Positions 1 to 10,164 of a stretch of DNA of 64,000 nucleotides are shown in pieces. Under the pieces are notes generated by a model. It saw only the letters and a list, made by a program, of their open reading frames with translations, was not told the DNA's origin and searched no databases. Numbering within the stretch: the first letter of the stretch is position 1; every line of letters starts with the position of its first letter. Location of the stretch: contig JAQFVV010000017.1 of assembly GCA_028023455.1 (NCBI GenBank), forward strand, positions 1,548,501 to 1,612,500, given 5' to 3'. Made by a program: the position numbers and the translations under genes. This DNA comes from Epiperipatus broadwayi (taxonomy: Eukaryota; Onychophora; Udeonychophora; Euonychophora; Peripatidae).

Positions 1-59
1 TCTTTTAATTGCTGTTTTAGTAGCATATTTTTTACTTTTCCACCTCTACGCCATCTATA

Positions 60-190
60 TATAATAAGCTTTAGTAACTAATGGATGCCTGATGATAGGT
101 ACTCCTCGCTGATGAAAAATATACATTTGAAACTAATCTAGTAATATTGAATAGTGCAGCACAGGATAAGAATGTATTAACCCCAATCAT
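60..190. repeat. Degenerate family A repeat fragment
   Basis: The stretch around 105-165 reads like a worn copy of the hammerhead-bearing core of family A (see 52415-52990). CTGATGA is followed about 12 bases later by GAAACTA, then by a diverged form of the AATATTGGATGAGTAG segment. The outer parts (AGCTTTAGTAACT near 69 and its inverse near 205) form a weak inverted repeat. The copy is old and its edges are uncertain. Confidence 0.4.
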
Positions 191-391
191 CTGGCATTTA
201 TAAGTTACTAAAGCTTAAGGTAGGTGGTATCGATGGTGAAAAAAAAAAAACAACTTCTCTACAAATATCTTTTGCCTAGTCTAGTCAGTAAATATATTAA
301 ACGAAATATTACAATAAAATGATTTAAATTATCTGAAATATATTATTATAATGACTAATGAAATACATATTTATATATATCTTATGAAACA

Positions 392-506
392 ATCTAAATA
401 AAAACAGCATGGTAAAGTCTAGTAAATTTAATGTCCAAATCGTTATTTATCTAAATAAAAACAGCATGGTAAAGTCTAGTAAATTTAATGTCCAAATCGT
501 TATTTA
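392..506. repeat. 57-bp tandem duplication
   Basis: A 57-base unit beginning ATCTAAATAAAAACAGCATG occurs twice in direct tandem (from 392 and from 449) with no differences that I can see. The identity implies a recent local duplication. No coding potential is visible. Confidence 0.9.
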
Positions 507-899
507 TTAACTTTTTCTTGTTGTTTCTTATGTAAAATTGTTTCATGTGATCTAATAGTTATTTTTAGTTATATTACACTTTAGGTGATTATGTATTTAT
601 TTAAATGACTGATAATAATACGTCGTGTGTATTCAAAATGATGTGCGATCTTATTATTTTTGTTTGAAAGAGTTAATGGCTATTTTTAAATTTCTTTCTT
701 GCAAATAATTTTAATTGATTATCAAAACTTATGAAATTTAGTAGCTTTCTTTAGACTATATGTATTTTTCTAACTCTACAATCTGTGAGTTTCAAGAGAT
801 TATCTTGACATAGAATCTTATGTTTATAAGGTTTGTAAAATTTCAACAAGTCTCATAATGTTTCAATATGTTCTTAATATCCTTAACTCTCTGTTATCT
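507..899. other. AT-rich unassigned sequence
   Basis: I see no gene, RNA or repeat I can support here. If the exon at 900-1004 is real, this would be the 3' UTR and downstream flank of that minus-strand gene. Confidence 0.4.
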
Positions 900-1004
900 T
901 CAATGAAACTTTTCCACGTGACACCCACCATTGACTATCTTTTTTCTCAACAGCTCATTCAGTTGATTCCATTTATCTTCTAAACCACATGTATATGTAA
1001 AGAT
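900..1004 (-). CDS. Possible terminal exon of an unrecognised minus-strand gene
   Basis: On the minus strand a TTTCCAG acceptor at about 1005-1011 is followed by 34 open codons and a TGA (902-900). The translation starts IFTYTCGLEDKWNQLNELL and ends GGCHVEKFH. The stretch is richer in G+C than its surroundings and has an ordinary amino-acid mix, with Trp, Cys and His, unlike the Ile/Lys/Tyr-rich noise frames of this region. I do not recognise the family. If it belongs with the possible exon at 7438-7520, at least one more exon must lie between them, because the phases do not match (that exon ends in phase 2 and this one opens in phase 0). A chance open frame is possible: about 34 codons without a stop in DNA this AT-rich is unlikely but not impossible. 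Confidence 0.3.
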   Translation of the reverse strand: MFTYTCGLEDKWNQLNELLRKKIVNGGCHVEKFH

Positions 1005-1770
1005 CTGGAAACATATGATGAGAAGTCACGCATGTAATCTAGATATATTTTAATAATAATTTTTAAAAGCATTAAAAAAAGATTTAATTCATTTTATGTA
1101 ATGTAATGTGATTGTTTTATATATATGTGCCGCAATATTTAGGGAAGATTTATTAACAATTAACGACAATAGCTAAGGGCGGGTTAAGATTCCTATCCCT
1201 AGAATATAATTTTTATTTATCAGATTTAATCTTGATTAGCATGAGAGACGTTTTTTTTTTTTTAAATCTTAATCATTTATTATTTTGTTTTATTTATATC
1301 AAATCCGCATTTTCTTATGATTTTAATTAGAAAGCAATAAAATGGATCCTACCTTTTTTTTAAAAAAATGTTGTTTAGAAAATAAAATTATTTAGGAAAA
1401 AAACTAAGTTCACTATCATAAAAAGGATATATATTTTTATGGCGTGATGTACTATCTTCATATGAAATAAAAGTTAAATTAGAAGCTATTGCAAAATTTA
1501 ATATTTAAAAGTACACGTATATTTAGAAAAATAAATTAACATTTGTATCTACATATTAATGAGACATAACATCATTATCCATAATCTCGTGTTTGCTGAT
1601 GGGTCTAATAGTATAGTACTTATATATCTATATACCATGCCCACAACTTGGCTTTGAGTCTAGGCCAGATTATCTTAGAAAATTTTCCTAGGCCATTGAA
1701 GAAGCTTAAGTTTTTTTTTTAAGGTAGTCAGGCTATAACCGAGCTAACCAACCATAAGTGTTCAGCAACA
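1005..1770. other. AT-rich sequence, no assignable feature
   Basis: It holds long A/T runs (for example the T tract at about 1251-1263) and no open frame or recognisable repeat. It would be intronic if the flanking minus-strand exons are real, otherwise intergenic. Confidence 0.4.
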
Positions 1771-2010
1771 CAGAGGTAAAACTCTCCATACAGTAGTGCT
1801 ACTCAGTGCAAACCAGAGTAATGAATGCAGGAAGGATTGTACATAAAATCCATATCTAATGCATACTCATCCAATATCCCCAGATTAGTTTATTGGTTGT
1901 GGCTGTCATCAGAGAGGAGCCTTGGATCTGAGGGTACTGTACCTAGATCTTAGCATCTAATGCGATTATCCAGTAGTGCCCTAACTTATTAGCTGGATAA
2001 CAAGTGTATC
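1771..2010. repeat. Family A hammerhead/TIR repeat, partial
   Basis: It starts with the family terminus AACTCTCCATACAGTAGTG and continues with the shared internal blocks: CAATATCCCCAGA, a minus-strand hammerhead-like core (here CTGATGACAG...), GAGCCTTGGATCTGAG and the GATCTTAGCATCTAATG block. It then ends near TTAGCTGGATAAC. The copy lacks the opposite terminal repeat, so it is one half of the element. Confidence 0.8.
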
Positions 2011-2528
2011 AGATTTAAATGAGTTGTCAAAAGAGTGTTAATGTGATGTCTGTAAAAAATATACAAACAGCAACACACTTAAAGTAAAATTTGTAATATA
2101 ACACATTCATCACCACATGTGGGGAAGTGTTAGACTACTATCGGTGATGCTCTTGCTTTTTTAAAAATCTTTTGTTATCCAGATGCAATATCTAATTGGT
2201 GACTGATGGATGATGGACATTTGAGCAAGTTTTGTGGATAAAGGCCTTTGTTTGATGTTTTATCATTTTTTCCTATGATGCTAAATATATATGTCTTTCC
2301 AGTTTACCACAATAAAGTATTTCAGTACTATTCTGTATGAGATTATTAATTAGTCCAGATTACAGTAGATGGCTCTGCAGTAGAATAAAATGAATTGCTT
2401 ATGGAATCATATGAGTAAGATGGAGAAGTCATGTGATATTGTCACTGGTAATATATTATAATGGTAACATTATATAAGCTATATTAAATTTATTAAAGGC
2501 AAGCAGTTGACATAATAATAACATGAAT

Positions 2529-2754
2529 GGCTAAAACCTTCAGCAGATGCGCTTTAAAAATGCTTATGTGACAGCCAATCAGATGTAACAATGACTGCAC
2601 ATGGAACTCTTAATTCTAAAATAAGCCAGAACTATCTTTTTTTGATAGTTCTGGCTTGTGTTTTAGAATTAAGAGTTCCATGTGCAGTCATTGCTACATC
2701 TGATTGGCTGTCACATAAGCATTTTTTAAAGCACATCTGCCAAAGATTTTAGCC
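2529..2754. repeat. Foldback element F1 (about 100-bp arms)
   Basis: A long, nearly perfect inverted repeat. The left arm runs from GGCTAAAACCTTCAGCAGATG and the right arm returns as CATCTGCCAAAGATTTTAGCC. The centre near 2631-2650 is a CTATC...GATAG hairpin turn with almost no loop. It has no coding capacity. The high arm identity suggests a young MITE-like insertion or an inverted duplication. Confidence 0.9.
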
Positions 2755-2780
2755 TTTCACATTATAAGCTATATTATATT

Positions 2781-3019
2781 TTGAATTACAAGTGTCAAAT
2801 TAATTCAACTCAAATCTTTGACACCATCCATTTTAGATAAATATAGTAAGGACTATTATTAATCATTTACTAAATTAGAGATTATCTCTGTTAAAGTTTA
2901 TATCTATGCTGGAGATAATCTCTAGTTTAGTAAATGATTAATAATAGTCATTACTATCTTTATGTAAAATGGATGGTGTTAAAGATGTGGGTTGAATTAA
3001 TTTGACACTTGTAATTCAA
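2781..3019. repeat. Foldback element F2
   Basis: An inverted repeat of about 100 bp per arm: TTGAATTACAAGTGTCAAAT on the left answers ATTTGACACTTGTAATTCAA on the right. A related, more decayed arm is visible near 15183-15280 (AATGATTATTATTAATCAT...CTAGAGATTA), so F2 belongs to a dispersed family. Confidence 0.88.
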
Positions 3020-3073
3020 ACTGGAATTATTTAATATAGATAAATATTTTTATATAGTAAAGATATTTATGAG

Positions 3074-3141
3074 AAATAGTGACCTGGACCAACTGATGAG
3101 TGCTGGTTCAGCACGAAATGCATCTTGGGGATCATTTGTCT
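3074..3141 (+). ncRNA. Hammerhead ribozyme motif (canonical core)
   Basis: The sequence CTGATGAG (3093-3100) is followed by a 6-bp stem II (GTGCTG/CAGCAC, loop GTT), then GAAA (3115-3118), a self-complementary ATGCAT that can serve as stem III, and C3124 as the expected cleavage nucleotide. Stem I forms between CCAA (3089-3092) and TTGG (3125-3128). It extends outward, after an internal bulge, by pairing of AGTGACC with GGATCATTT. All invariant core positions of the hammerhead family are present. The very short stem III suggests activity as a dimer or in a minimal form, as is known for hammerheads in Penelope-like elements and retrozymes. A related copy lies at about 41316-41374. Confidence 0.72.
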
Positions 3142-3900
3142 TTTATTGTATATTTATATGTATTTAAAAGAATATATGGTAATGTTGAGGTTATTTATTA
3201 TATTTATAAGCTATACTGTTTAAAATAAAATAAAAAAATAGTTAAACAAAAGAACGTGGAGGCTGGAGAAATGAAATCATACACCAAGTAAATAAAAAAG
3301 AAAAAGTTGAGTATGTGTAGGCAGTAAAGGTTTTGGTAGACTATTAAAAAGGTAATAATAAATTGTGACAGTTATCTAACACATCAGTTTGAGGATGAAA
3401 TAAAATAACTGAATGAATTGATTGAAATGGATTTAATCAAGATAGGAATGGAAGACTGCGGCTTTGAAGTTTGTTGTAACTAACTTTAAATAATAATCAA
3501 CATTATGAAGTGTGATATGCTGGAAAACTGTGATATTTAATCTAGTATACGTATTTATGATAATTATTTTTATGCACAAAGTTACAAAACACCCTACAGG
3601 TCATTAAGCTAATTAATTAGTACATCAGTGATTATTTAAGAAAACTTTATAGTCTAAATAAAATATTGCTTCAGTAGATAAACTGAATAAAATTGATCAA
3701 AATATAAAAAGTTAATAATGATAAAATTCGATATTTATGTTAGTATATAGTAAAATATGAAACTCACACTGGATTGGAGAACAATTCTTCAATAAATAAA
3801 TGAAGTACTTAAAATGCCCTTTGTTGGTAGTTGGATTATATATATAAACACTAAAAAAATTTTTTTATTGGAGAAACATTTTTTTTTTTTAAGTTATTTT
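3142..3900. other. AT-rich sequence without assignable genes
   Basis: No open frame, RNA gene or repeat I can support is seen here. Confidence 0.35.
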
Positions 3901-3959
3901 ATGCAAAGATCAATAACTTTGGAATTTATGGTCTTTATTTTATAAGATATAATGACATT

Positions 3960-4030
3960 ACATATGATGGAGTGGATATGTGAAGGGATCTTGAAAGTCT
4001 GTGTTCAAATCCTTCTAATTACATGTAAAG
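3960..4030 (+). repeat. Possible tRNA-like (Pol III box B) fragment
   Basis: GTTCAAATCC near 4002-4013, preceded by CTTGAAAGTCTGT, resembles a box B with its upstream arm. A very similar string (GTGTGAAAGTCTGAGTTCAAA) occurs at about 41441-41462. Two copies of the same tRNA-like arm suggest an old SINE, but no A-rich tail or target-site duplication is visible. Confidence 0.3.
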
Positions 4031-4494
4031 TTCAATGTATACATTATGCTTGAATTCAAATATTAAGATATAATGGTGTAAATTTAAGAAATTTTTATAA
4101 TATAATTGAAGTTCGAAAGATTGAAGAAAATTGTAATTTCAAGTTAATTATTTTGGGGTATCAAATTTTTTAATTATATTTGATCCCCCCCCCCCAAAAA
4201 AAAAAATAAATTAGTTTAAAACTTTATGAATGCTACACATTTTCATAGCAACACAAATATTCAGGTAATATATAAATAATTTTCAGCACCTGTGCACGTA
4301 GAGTGATTGATCTAACAATTAACTCAATCATTCTAAATTATATGACCTCTGTCAGTTTATAATTTATGTTGATTTATGATCATTTTAATACTATGCTTTT
4401 AATAACTCACAATATCTCAAAGATGATGACATGCATATTTACTGCCGATGAAATGATGTATAATCATTATAGTTCAACAAAACCATTATTAAAA

Positions 4495-5060
4495 AATATC
4501 TGCCTAACATAATATACCCAGACTGGTTTCTAGATTATGGCTTTTATCAATGAGGAGCTTTGGATCTGAAAGCACTGCACCTAGATCTTAGAAACTAATG
4601 TGACCCTCCAGCAGCCACCTTTTACCTTATTAGCTAACTATAAAGCTTTGAGTCTAATCCTGCACAATAAGATTAGGGTGATTGTGGTTATTAAAGAACC
4701 AAAAGATACCAAAAAGTATGGATGCTGAACTGAGTTCAGATCTATACAACTACACAAACTGATGAGTTTGAATTGAAAACATTTTTTTGTTTTCATTTTG
4801 GACTCAAAAGTTTATAGTTAGCTAATAAGGTAAAAGGTGTCTCATGGAGGGTTACATTAGATCTTAAGATCTAAGTACAGTGCTCTCAGATCCAAGGCTC
4901 ATCACTGATAAAAGCCATAAGCTAGAAACTAGTCTGGAGATATTGGATGAGTAGGTACTAGATAGGGATTTTATGCACAAACCTTACTGCATCCATTGAT
5001 TACTCTGGCTTGTATTGAGTGGTGCTCCTGTATGGAGAGTTGGACCTCTGTATAAACTGT
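4495..5060. repeat. Family A copies in inverted arrangement
   Basis: A truncated forward unit (about 4500-4653) faces a nearly complete reverse unit (about 4660-5055) that ends GTATGGAGAGTTGGACC. The region therefore folds on itself. Both units carry the hammerhead-like core: minus strand near 4517-4556 and plus strand near 4905-4950, where the CTGATAA variant breaks the conserved core. An ACTGATGAGT at 4757-4766 lies in the loop but has no GAAA partner. Confidence 0.8.
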
Positions 5061-5703
5061 GAATACTTGCAAGCATTAAAAATATACAAATCTATCAAAA
5101 AGATATTGCAAAGAAGGCATGAGTTCTAAGATATTATTTTTATTCTGGAAAACTATAGAGCAAACAAAATGTTTCTGGAAATTTTGTACTTTATTATTGA
5201 TTATTCTAAGTACTCTATGAAAAAGGTATTTATTGCAAGAATAACTTTATTGATCTATGCTTACTATATATTCCACAGGCATAGCAATACAACTAACAAG
5301 TTAATTATTTTATGGATCACATGTTAGTAAATAGATTTAATATTTCAAGAGTATGTGCTAAATATTGAAAATCTGTCTTAAAAGTGATCCATATTTTCAA
5401 TAATGGACATTATACAAGAATATTCTGAATCTCAGTATGTTTATTTAGTACTAAAGTCTTTTTATTTTGAAAAATACATTTTGCTATTCCCTCTTAATCT
5501 CTGCAATATATCTGTTTGTCATTACAAATCTTACTCTCCAAATAACAAAATTTCTTAATTTGTTTTAAACTCATATTATTTATCCATTATCTCTTTAATT
5601 TAAAACACTTTATAAGCATATTCAATATCTTTTGCATTTTTGTTGATTTCTTTTTCTGAATTTGCATTAACACTGTATTATCTGCTTAATAAATATTAAA
5701 ACA

Positions 5704-6135
5704 GACAAACTTTCCATACAGTAGTGCCACTCAGTGCAAGACAGAGTAATCAATGGATGTCAGAAGGCTAGTGTACAAAATCCCTATCTAGTGCCTATCC
5801 CCAGATTTGTTTCTGTCTTGTGGCCTTCATCAGAGTGGAGCTTTGAATCTGAGAGCACTGCACCTATATCTTACAATGTAATGTAATCCTCCAACATCCA
5901 TGTTTTATCTCTACTTAACTACAAAACTATTAGGCTAAAATTGAAAACACAATATTTTCAATCCAAGTTCATTAGCTTATATAGTCATATAGGTCTGAAC
6001 TCAGTTCAGTATCAATATATTTTGATGTCTTTGGTTCTTTAATAACCATAGCCATCACTACCCTATTAAGCAGGGGCAAAACTCTGGCTTGCACTGAGTG
6101 ACACTACTGTATGGAGAGTTTTGCCTGCTTTAATA
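5704..6135. repeat. Family A, complete about 430-bp element with TIRs
   Basis: The left terminus is ACTTTCCATACAGTAGTGCC and the right terminus is its inverse, GGCTTGCACTGAGTGACACT...ATGGAGAGTTTTGCC. The terminal inverted repeats continue outwards into TTATTAAA/TTTAATAA and beyond, and the right flank runs into the outer terminus GGTGATCATGTGATGTT near 6160. The internal part has the minus-strand hammerhead-like core (CTGATGAAGGCCACAAG), then the GATCTGAGAGCACTGCACC block and a GGTCTGAACTCAGTTCAG palindrome. It has no open frame. Confidence 0.85.
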
Positions 6136-6279
6136 ACAATTATGAGCAAGCACAAGAAATGGTGATCATGTGATGTTTAGTGGCATAATGAATATTAAGA
6201 ATATGCAACCATTAATTTTAATTCATGTAGTTTTCTCTTTTATAATCATTATTTACTTAGACTTTTTGCCTTTCTTATG

Positions 6280-6501
6280 GAATTGTAATTCAGAAGAATT
6301 GCTTTGGAGGTGGAAAAAATAAGAAAAGCTTAAACGGAAATGCCTATGTGAATACTGAACATGCTTTCGATATCTTTAAAATGATATCATATTATGGGAT
6401 TACGATATCATTTTAAAAATATTGAAAGCGTAGAAGGATTCCAATTTAAGCTTTTCTTATTTTTTGTTTAACTTCTAAAGTGATTATTCTGAATTATAAT
6501 C
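6280..6501. repeat. Foldback element F3
   Basis: Inverted arms. The left arm contains ATTCAGAAGAATTGCTTTGG and the right arm contains CTAAAGTGATTATTCTGAAT. The inner arms GATATCTTTAAAATGATATC and GATATCATTTTAAAAATATT give a palindromic centre near 6390. The outer arms share AAGAAAAGCTTAAA with its inverse TTTAAGCTTTTCTT. Confidence 0.85.
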
Positions 6502-6515
6502 ATTCTTATATTCTT

Positions 6516-6573
6516 GAAACAACTGCTTGCTTGCAAGGCTGCTGCACTGACCTCTCAGCTAACAACGCTTGAC
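6516..6573 (-). mobile_element. tRNA-SINE fragment, 3' part missing, with 16-bp TSD
   Basis: The minus strand reads GTCAAGCGTTGTTAGCTGAG and continues to the anticodon-like region CTTGCAAGCAAGCAGTTG, then stops. This matches the 5' half of the SINE at 30511-30633. The 58-bp insert is bounded by two identical copies of TCATTCTTATATTCTT (6500-6515 and 6574-6589), a clear target-site duplication. Normal target-primed insertion truncates the 5' end; here the 3' half with the A-tail is missing, which is the reverse. The insert may derive from a 5' tRNA-half-like RNA. Confidence 0.75.
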
Positions 6574-6736
6574 TCATTCTTATATTCTTAATAAACGAAT
6601 TGAATGAATAGAATGACAATGGACAACTCTGTCACATATCTCTTTTTATATTAGCTTTAGTTTTATACCTTTTTATATCTATTCTGCATTCTGACATCTA
6701 TATAAATTTAAATTTAACCATTTATCCTTACAATCA

Positions 6737-6786
6737 AGGACTACCTTTATACTACAATGAATGTGCCTTTATACTACAATGAATGT
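6737..6786. repeat. 22-bp tandem duplication
   Basis: The string CCTTTATACTACAATGAATG and its next two bases occur twice in direct succession just upstream of the 5S-like segment. It is a short local duplication with no further visible role. Confidence 0.7.
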
Positions 6787-6789
6787 GGT

Positions 6790-6880
6790 GGTTCTTGTCC
6801 GATCACCAATGTTAAACAACATTAAGCTCATTTAATACTTGGATGGGTGACTGCCTGGAAACCCTAAATGTTGTAGTTCT
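6790..6880 (+). pseudogene. 5S rRNA-derived pseudogene, 5' truncated
   Basis: The string GTCCGATCACC, then GTTAAACAACATTAAG, then ATACTTGGATGGGTGACTGC and CTGGAAACCC follows the order and spacing of 5S rRNA from helix III through the internal control region (box A, intermediate element, box C) to helix IV. The first 30 or so bases of a normal 120-nt 5S gene are absent or unrecognisable, and several paired positions are changed. It is therefore a retroposed or decayed 5S copy, or the head of a 5S-derived SINE, rather than a working gene. Confidence 0.72.
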
Positions 6881-7437
6881 GCTTGACAGCAATAATATAA
6901 GAATAAAATGTATATTATTTGACAGTACTCTTTATTAAATGTTTTAGAATTACATTCATCATCACATATCTAACGTTAATAATCTTTGGATAATAAAGAT
7001 CATAAACTGTTTGGTAATTAAATGATAATCAAGATATTTACATGAGACAAAGCAGCTTCATGTTCGAATTCTCTTTACACTTTTTCATTTTGATAGTAAA
7101 AGTAGTCACATGGCAAATTACATGATCATGTAATGGTTCGAACTGAGTCAATATTTTTAAAATTGTGCTGCAATTTCTTATAATCCTTCACTTAGTTTTT
7201 TTTGCTCTGTTAATCTTCATAGGACAAATAATTTAAATGGTTCATGAGGTTGCATGATGTCTGAACACTAGAAGTGATAGATGGAGCTTGATTCCAGGTA
7301 CTTTTTACTTTTGAGGCTTCTTCACTATTGCCCTAAATATTGTAAGGCATTTATTTTCATAATAATTGAACACGTTTTCTAAAAATTAACACGATTTAAA
7401 AAAATAAACTTTGTTCTGAAGCTTTTTTAAGATTTAC

Positions 7438-7520
7438 CTCATCACTGCTTCAGCCATCTTGTTCCACATGGCTTTTAGATCTATTGACTTTTCTTCAGTT
7501 ATCTGGTCTTTGTCAACAAG
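7438..7520 (-). CDS. Probable internal exon of an unrecognised minus-strand gene
   Basis: On the minus strand a T-rich tract ending TTTTTTTGTAG abuts 83 nt that are open in one frame only, followed by a good donor, ATGAG|GTAAAT. The translation begins LVDKDQITEEKSIDLKAMW and ends NKMAEAVM, a hydrophilic, probably helical segment. The other two frames have early stops. Composition differs sharply from the flanks. The exon enters in phase 0 and leaves in phase 2. I cannot name the protein. The gene would run right to left, so its 5' end may lie between here and the RUVBL1 promoter, giving a possible divergent pair. The splice sites plus the coding-like peptide make this a better candidate than any other non-RUVBL1 stretch upstream. 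Confidence 0.5.
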
Positions 7521-7699
7521 CTACAAAAAAATATATAAATAAAATATTTCCTACTGTTGATTCAACATTCAGACATTATTTTTTACACTTTATTTGAAAA
7601 TATTTATTTTTGAATATTTAATATTGATTTTCCACTTCATTTGTATTTGTAATTCAAATTTGCATCTATTTGTTCATCTGCATAACAAAGTGGTTGCTT

Positions 7700-9476
7700 T
7701 CTTCATTATAACCTAAAGCTGAGTGCGCTTTCAGTGAAGTTCACCATAATCAAATGATTATAGCCTAAAGCTGTGCACTTTTGGTAAAATTCACTATATT
7801 CATAGCTAAGATTATAATCTAAAGCGGAGTGCACTTTCGATGAAGTTCACCATAACCATAGCTATGATTATAACCTAAATCTGAGTCCATAGCTATGATT
7901 ATAACCTAAATCTGAGGGCACTTTTGATGAAATTCACCATAATCATCACTATGATTATAACCTAAAGCTGAGTGCACTTTTGGTGAAGTTCTTCATAATC
8001 ATAGCTATGATTATAATATAAAGCTGAATGCACTTTTGGTGAAGTTCACCATAATCATGATTATAAACTTAAGTTGTGTGAACATTTGGTGAAGTTCACC
8101 ATACCAAAAGCTGAGTGCATTTTCAGTGAAGTTCACCATAATCATAGCTACGATTATAACCTAAAGCTGAGTGCACTTTTGGTGAAGTTCACCGCAATCA
8201 TAGCTTTGATTATAATCTAAAGCTGAGTGCACTTTCGGTGAAGTTCAACATAATCATAGCTATGATCATAATCTAAAGCTAAGTGCATCATAGCTATGAT
8301 TATAATCTAAAGCTGAGTGCACTTTTGTTGAAGTTCACCATAATCCTAGCTATGATTATAACCTAAAGCTGAGTGCACTTTCGGTGAAGTTCACCATAAT
8401 AATAGCTATGATTATAACCTAAAACTGAGTGCACTTTCGGTGAAGTTCACCATAATCATAGCTATGATTATAACCTAAAGCTGAGTGCACTTTCGGTGAA
8501 GTTCACCATAATAATAGCTATGATTATAACCTAAAACTGAGTGCACTTTCGGTGAAGTTCACCATAATCATAGCTATGATTATAACCTAAAGCTAAGTGC
8601 ACTTTTGGTGAAGTTCACCATAACCATAGCTATGATTATAATCTAAAGCTGAGTGCACTCTCGGTGAAGTTCAACATAATCATAGCTATGATTATAATCT
8701 AAAGCTCATTGCACTTTCAGGGAAGTTCACCATAACCATAGCTATGATTATAACCTAAAGCTGAATGCTCTTTTAGTGAAGTACACTATAATCATAGCTA
8801 TGATTATAACCTAAAACTGAGTGCACTTTCGGTGAAGTTCACCATAATCATAGTATGATTATAGCCTAAAGCTGAGTGCACTTTCAGTGAAGTTAACCAT
8901 AATCACAGTTGTGATTCAAACCTAAAGCAGTGGGCACTTTAAAGTTCACCATAACCATAGCTATGATTATAACCTAGAGCTGAGTGCACTTTTGGTAAAG
9001 TTCACCGTAATCATAGCTATGATTATAACCTAAACCTGAGTGCACTTTTGGTGAAGTTCAACATAATCATAGCTATGATTATAATCTAAAGCTAAGTGCA
9101 TCATAGCTATGATTATAACCTAAAGCTGAGTGCACTTTTGGTGAAGTTCACCATAATCATAGCTATGATTATAATCTACAGCTGAGTACACTTTCGATGA
9201 TGTTCACCATGAACATAACTATGATTATGACCTAAATCCAAATGCACTTTTGGTGAATTTTACCATAATATAGCTATGATAATAACCTAAAGCCAAGTGT
9301 ACTTTTGGTGAAGTTCACCATAATCATAGTTATGATTATAATCTAAAGCTGAGTGCACTTTCAGTGAAGTTCACCATAATCATAGCTATGATTATAACCT
9401 AAAACTGAGTGCATGATCGGTGAAGTTCACCATAATCATAGCTCTCTTGGTGAACTTTCCTAAAAGTTCACTTAGC
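7700..9476. repeat. Minisatellite of about 31 copies of a 56-bp unit
   Basis: The unit begins CATAATCATAGCTATGATTA, continues TAACCTAAAGCTGAGTGCAC and ends TTTCGGTGAAGTTCAC. It contains the perfect palindrome ATCATAGCTATGAT and the palindrome GTGCAC. About 31 units run head to tail over 1.77 kb. Most are 54-57 bp and several are internally deleted (for example near 7870, 8285 and 9100). The TTTCGGTG site varies mainly as TTTTGGTG and TTTCAGTG. There is no open reading frame through the array. The edges are degenerate. Confidence 0.95.
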
Positions 9477-10150
9477 ATTAGATTATAAAGAAAAAAGAAA
9501 TGACTTCATTTTCACAGATGAACAAATGTTCACAAATTCGAATTTTGAATATTTTAATTCTGTACATTATTAATATTTCTTTAAAATTCTTTTTTATTAT
9601 TATTATAATATTCATAAAGAATTGACCCAAATAATAATAACCCAATAATTGTGAAATTCTGTTTGTGAGTGTATAAAAATATATAAGAAAATTGGTGGTA
9701 ATAATTAAAAATACTGAATACTGCATGCATACTATATTGTATAAAATCAAATGTCAAAATAACTAGTCAATACTATAAATCATTTGCATTAATTCATAAT
9801 CGTTTTCCTCTCAAGTCAAATTTCTCAAGTGCAAAATTAATATAACAAAATGTGAGATGGAATTATAGGAAGTTAGTATATACTTATTTGCATTAACTTT
9901 GAACCTAAGAAGTCTGCCATAGCAGGGAAGCCATTGATAGTGGATTTGCAACTTTAATTTTGTCTATTGATTTAATTGTGAAATAGTATAAATGAATTAT
10001 ACTATACTCTGTGAGAGAAATAAAAATTTAAATTTGACAAAGATCATCAGTTGATTGTTATTATATAAATGCTGGTCAAGATTACTTGCTAATATTTCCA
10101 TTTTATTGAAAGTTATAGTATCAATAGGACCTTAACCACCCATCATCTGA
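9477..10150. other. Unassigned AT-rich sequence
   Basis: I see no supported gene. The stretch 9895-9960 is less AT-rich and open in more than one frame (plus strand FEPKKSAIAGKPLIVDLQL then stop), but it lacks convincing splice sites, so I do not call it. Confidence 0.35.
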
Positions 10151-10164
10151 TCTCTTGCCAGTTC

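Noticed and set aside
7700-9476. CRISPR array
   Set aside because: The units are contiguous 56-bp tandem repeats without variable spacers, in an animal genome; it is a minisatellite.
9895-9960. Coding-like stretch open in more than one frame
   Set aside because: There is no convincing acceptor or donor on either strand, and both strands give equally plausible peptides, so coding status cannot be supported.
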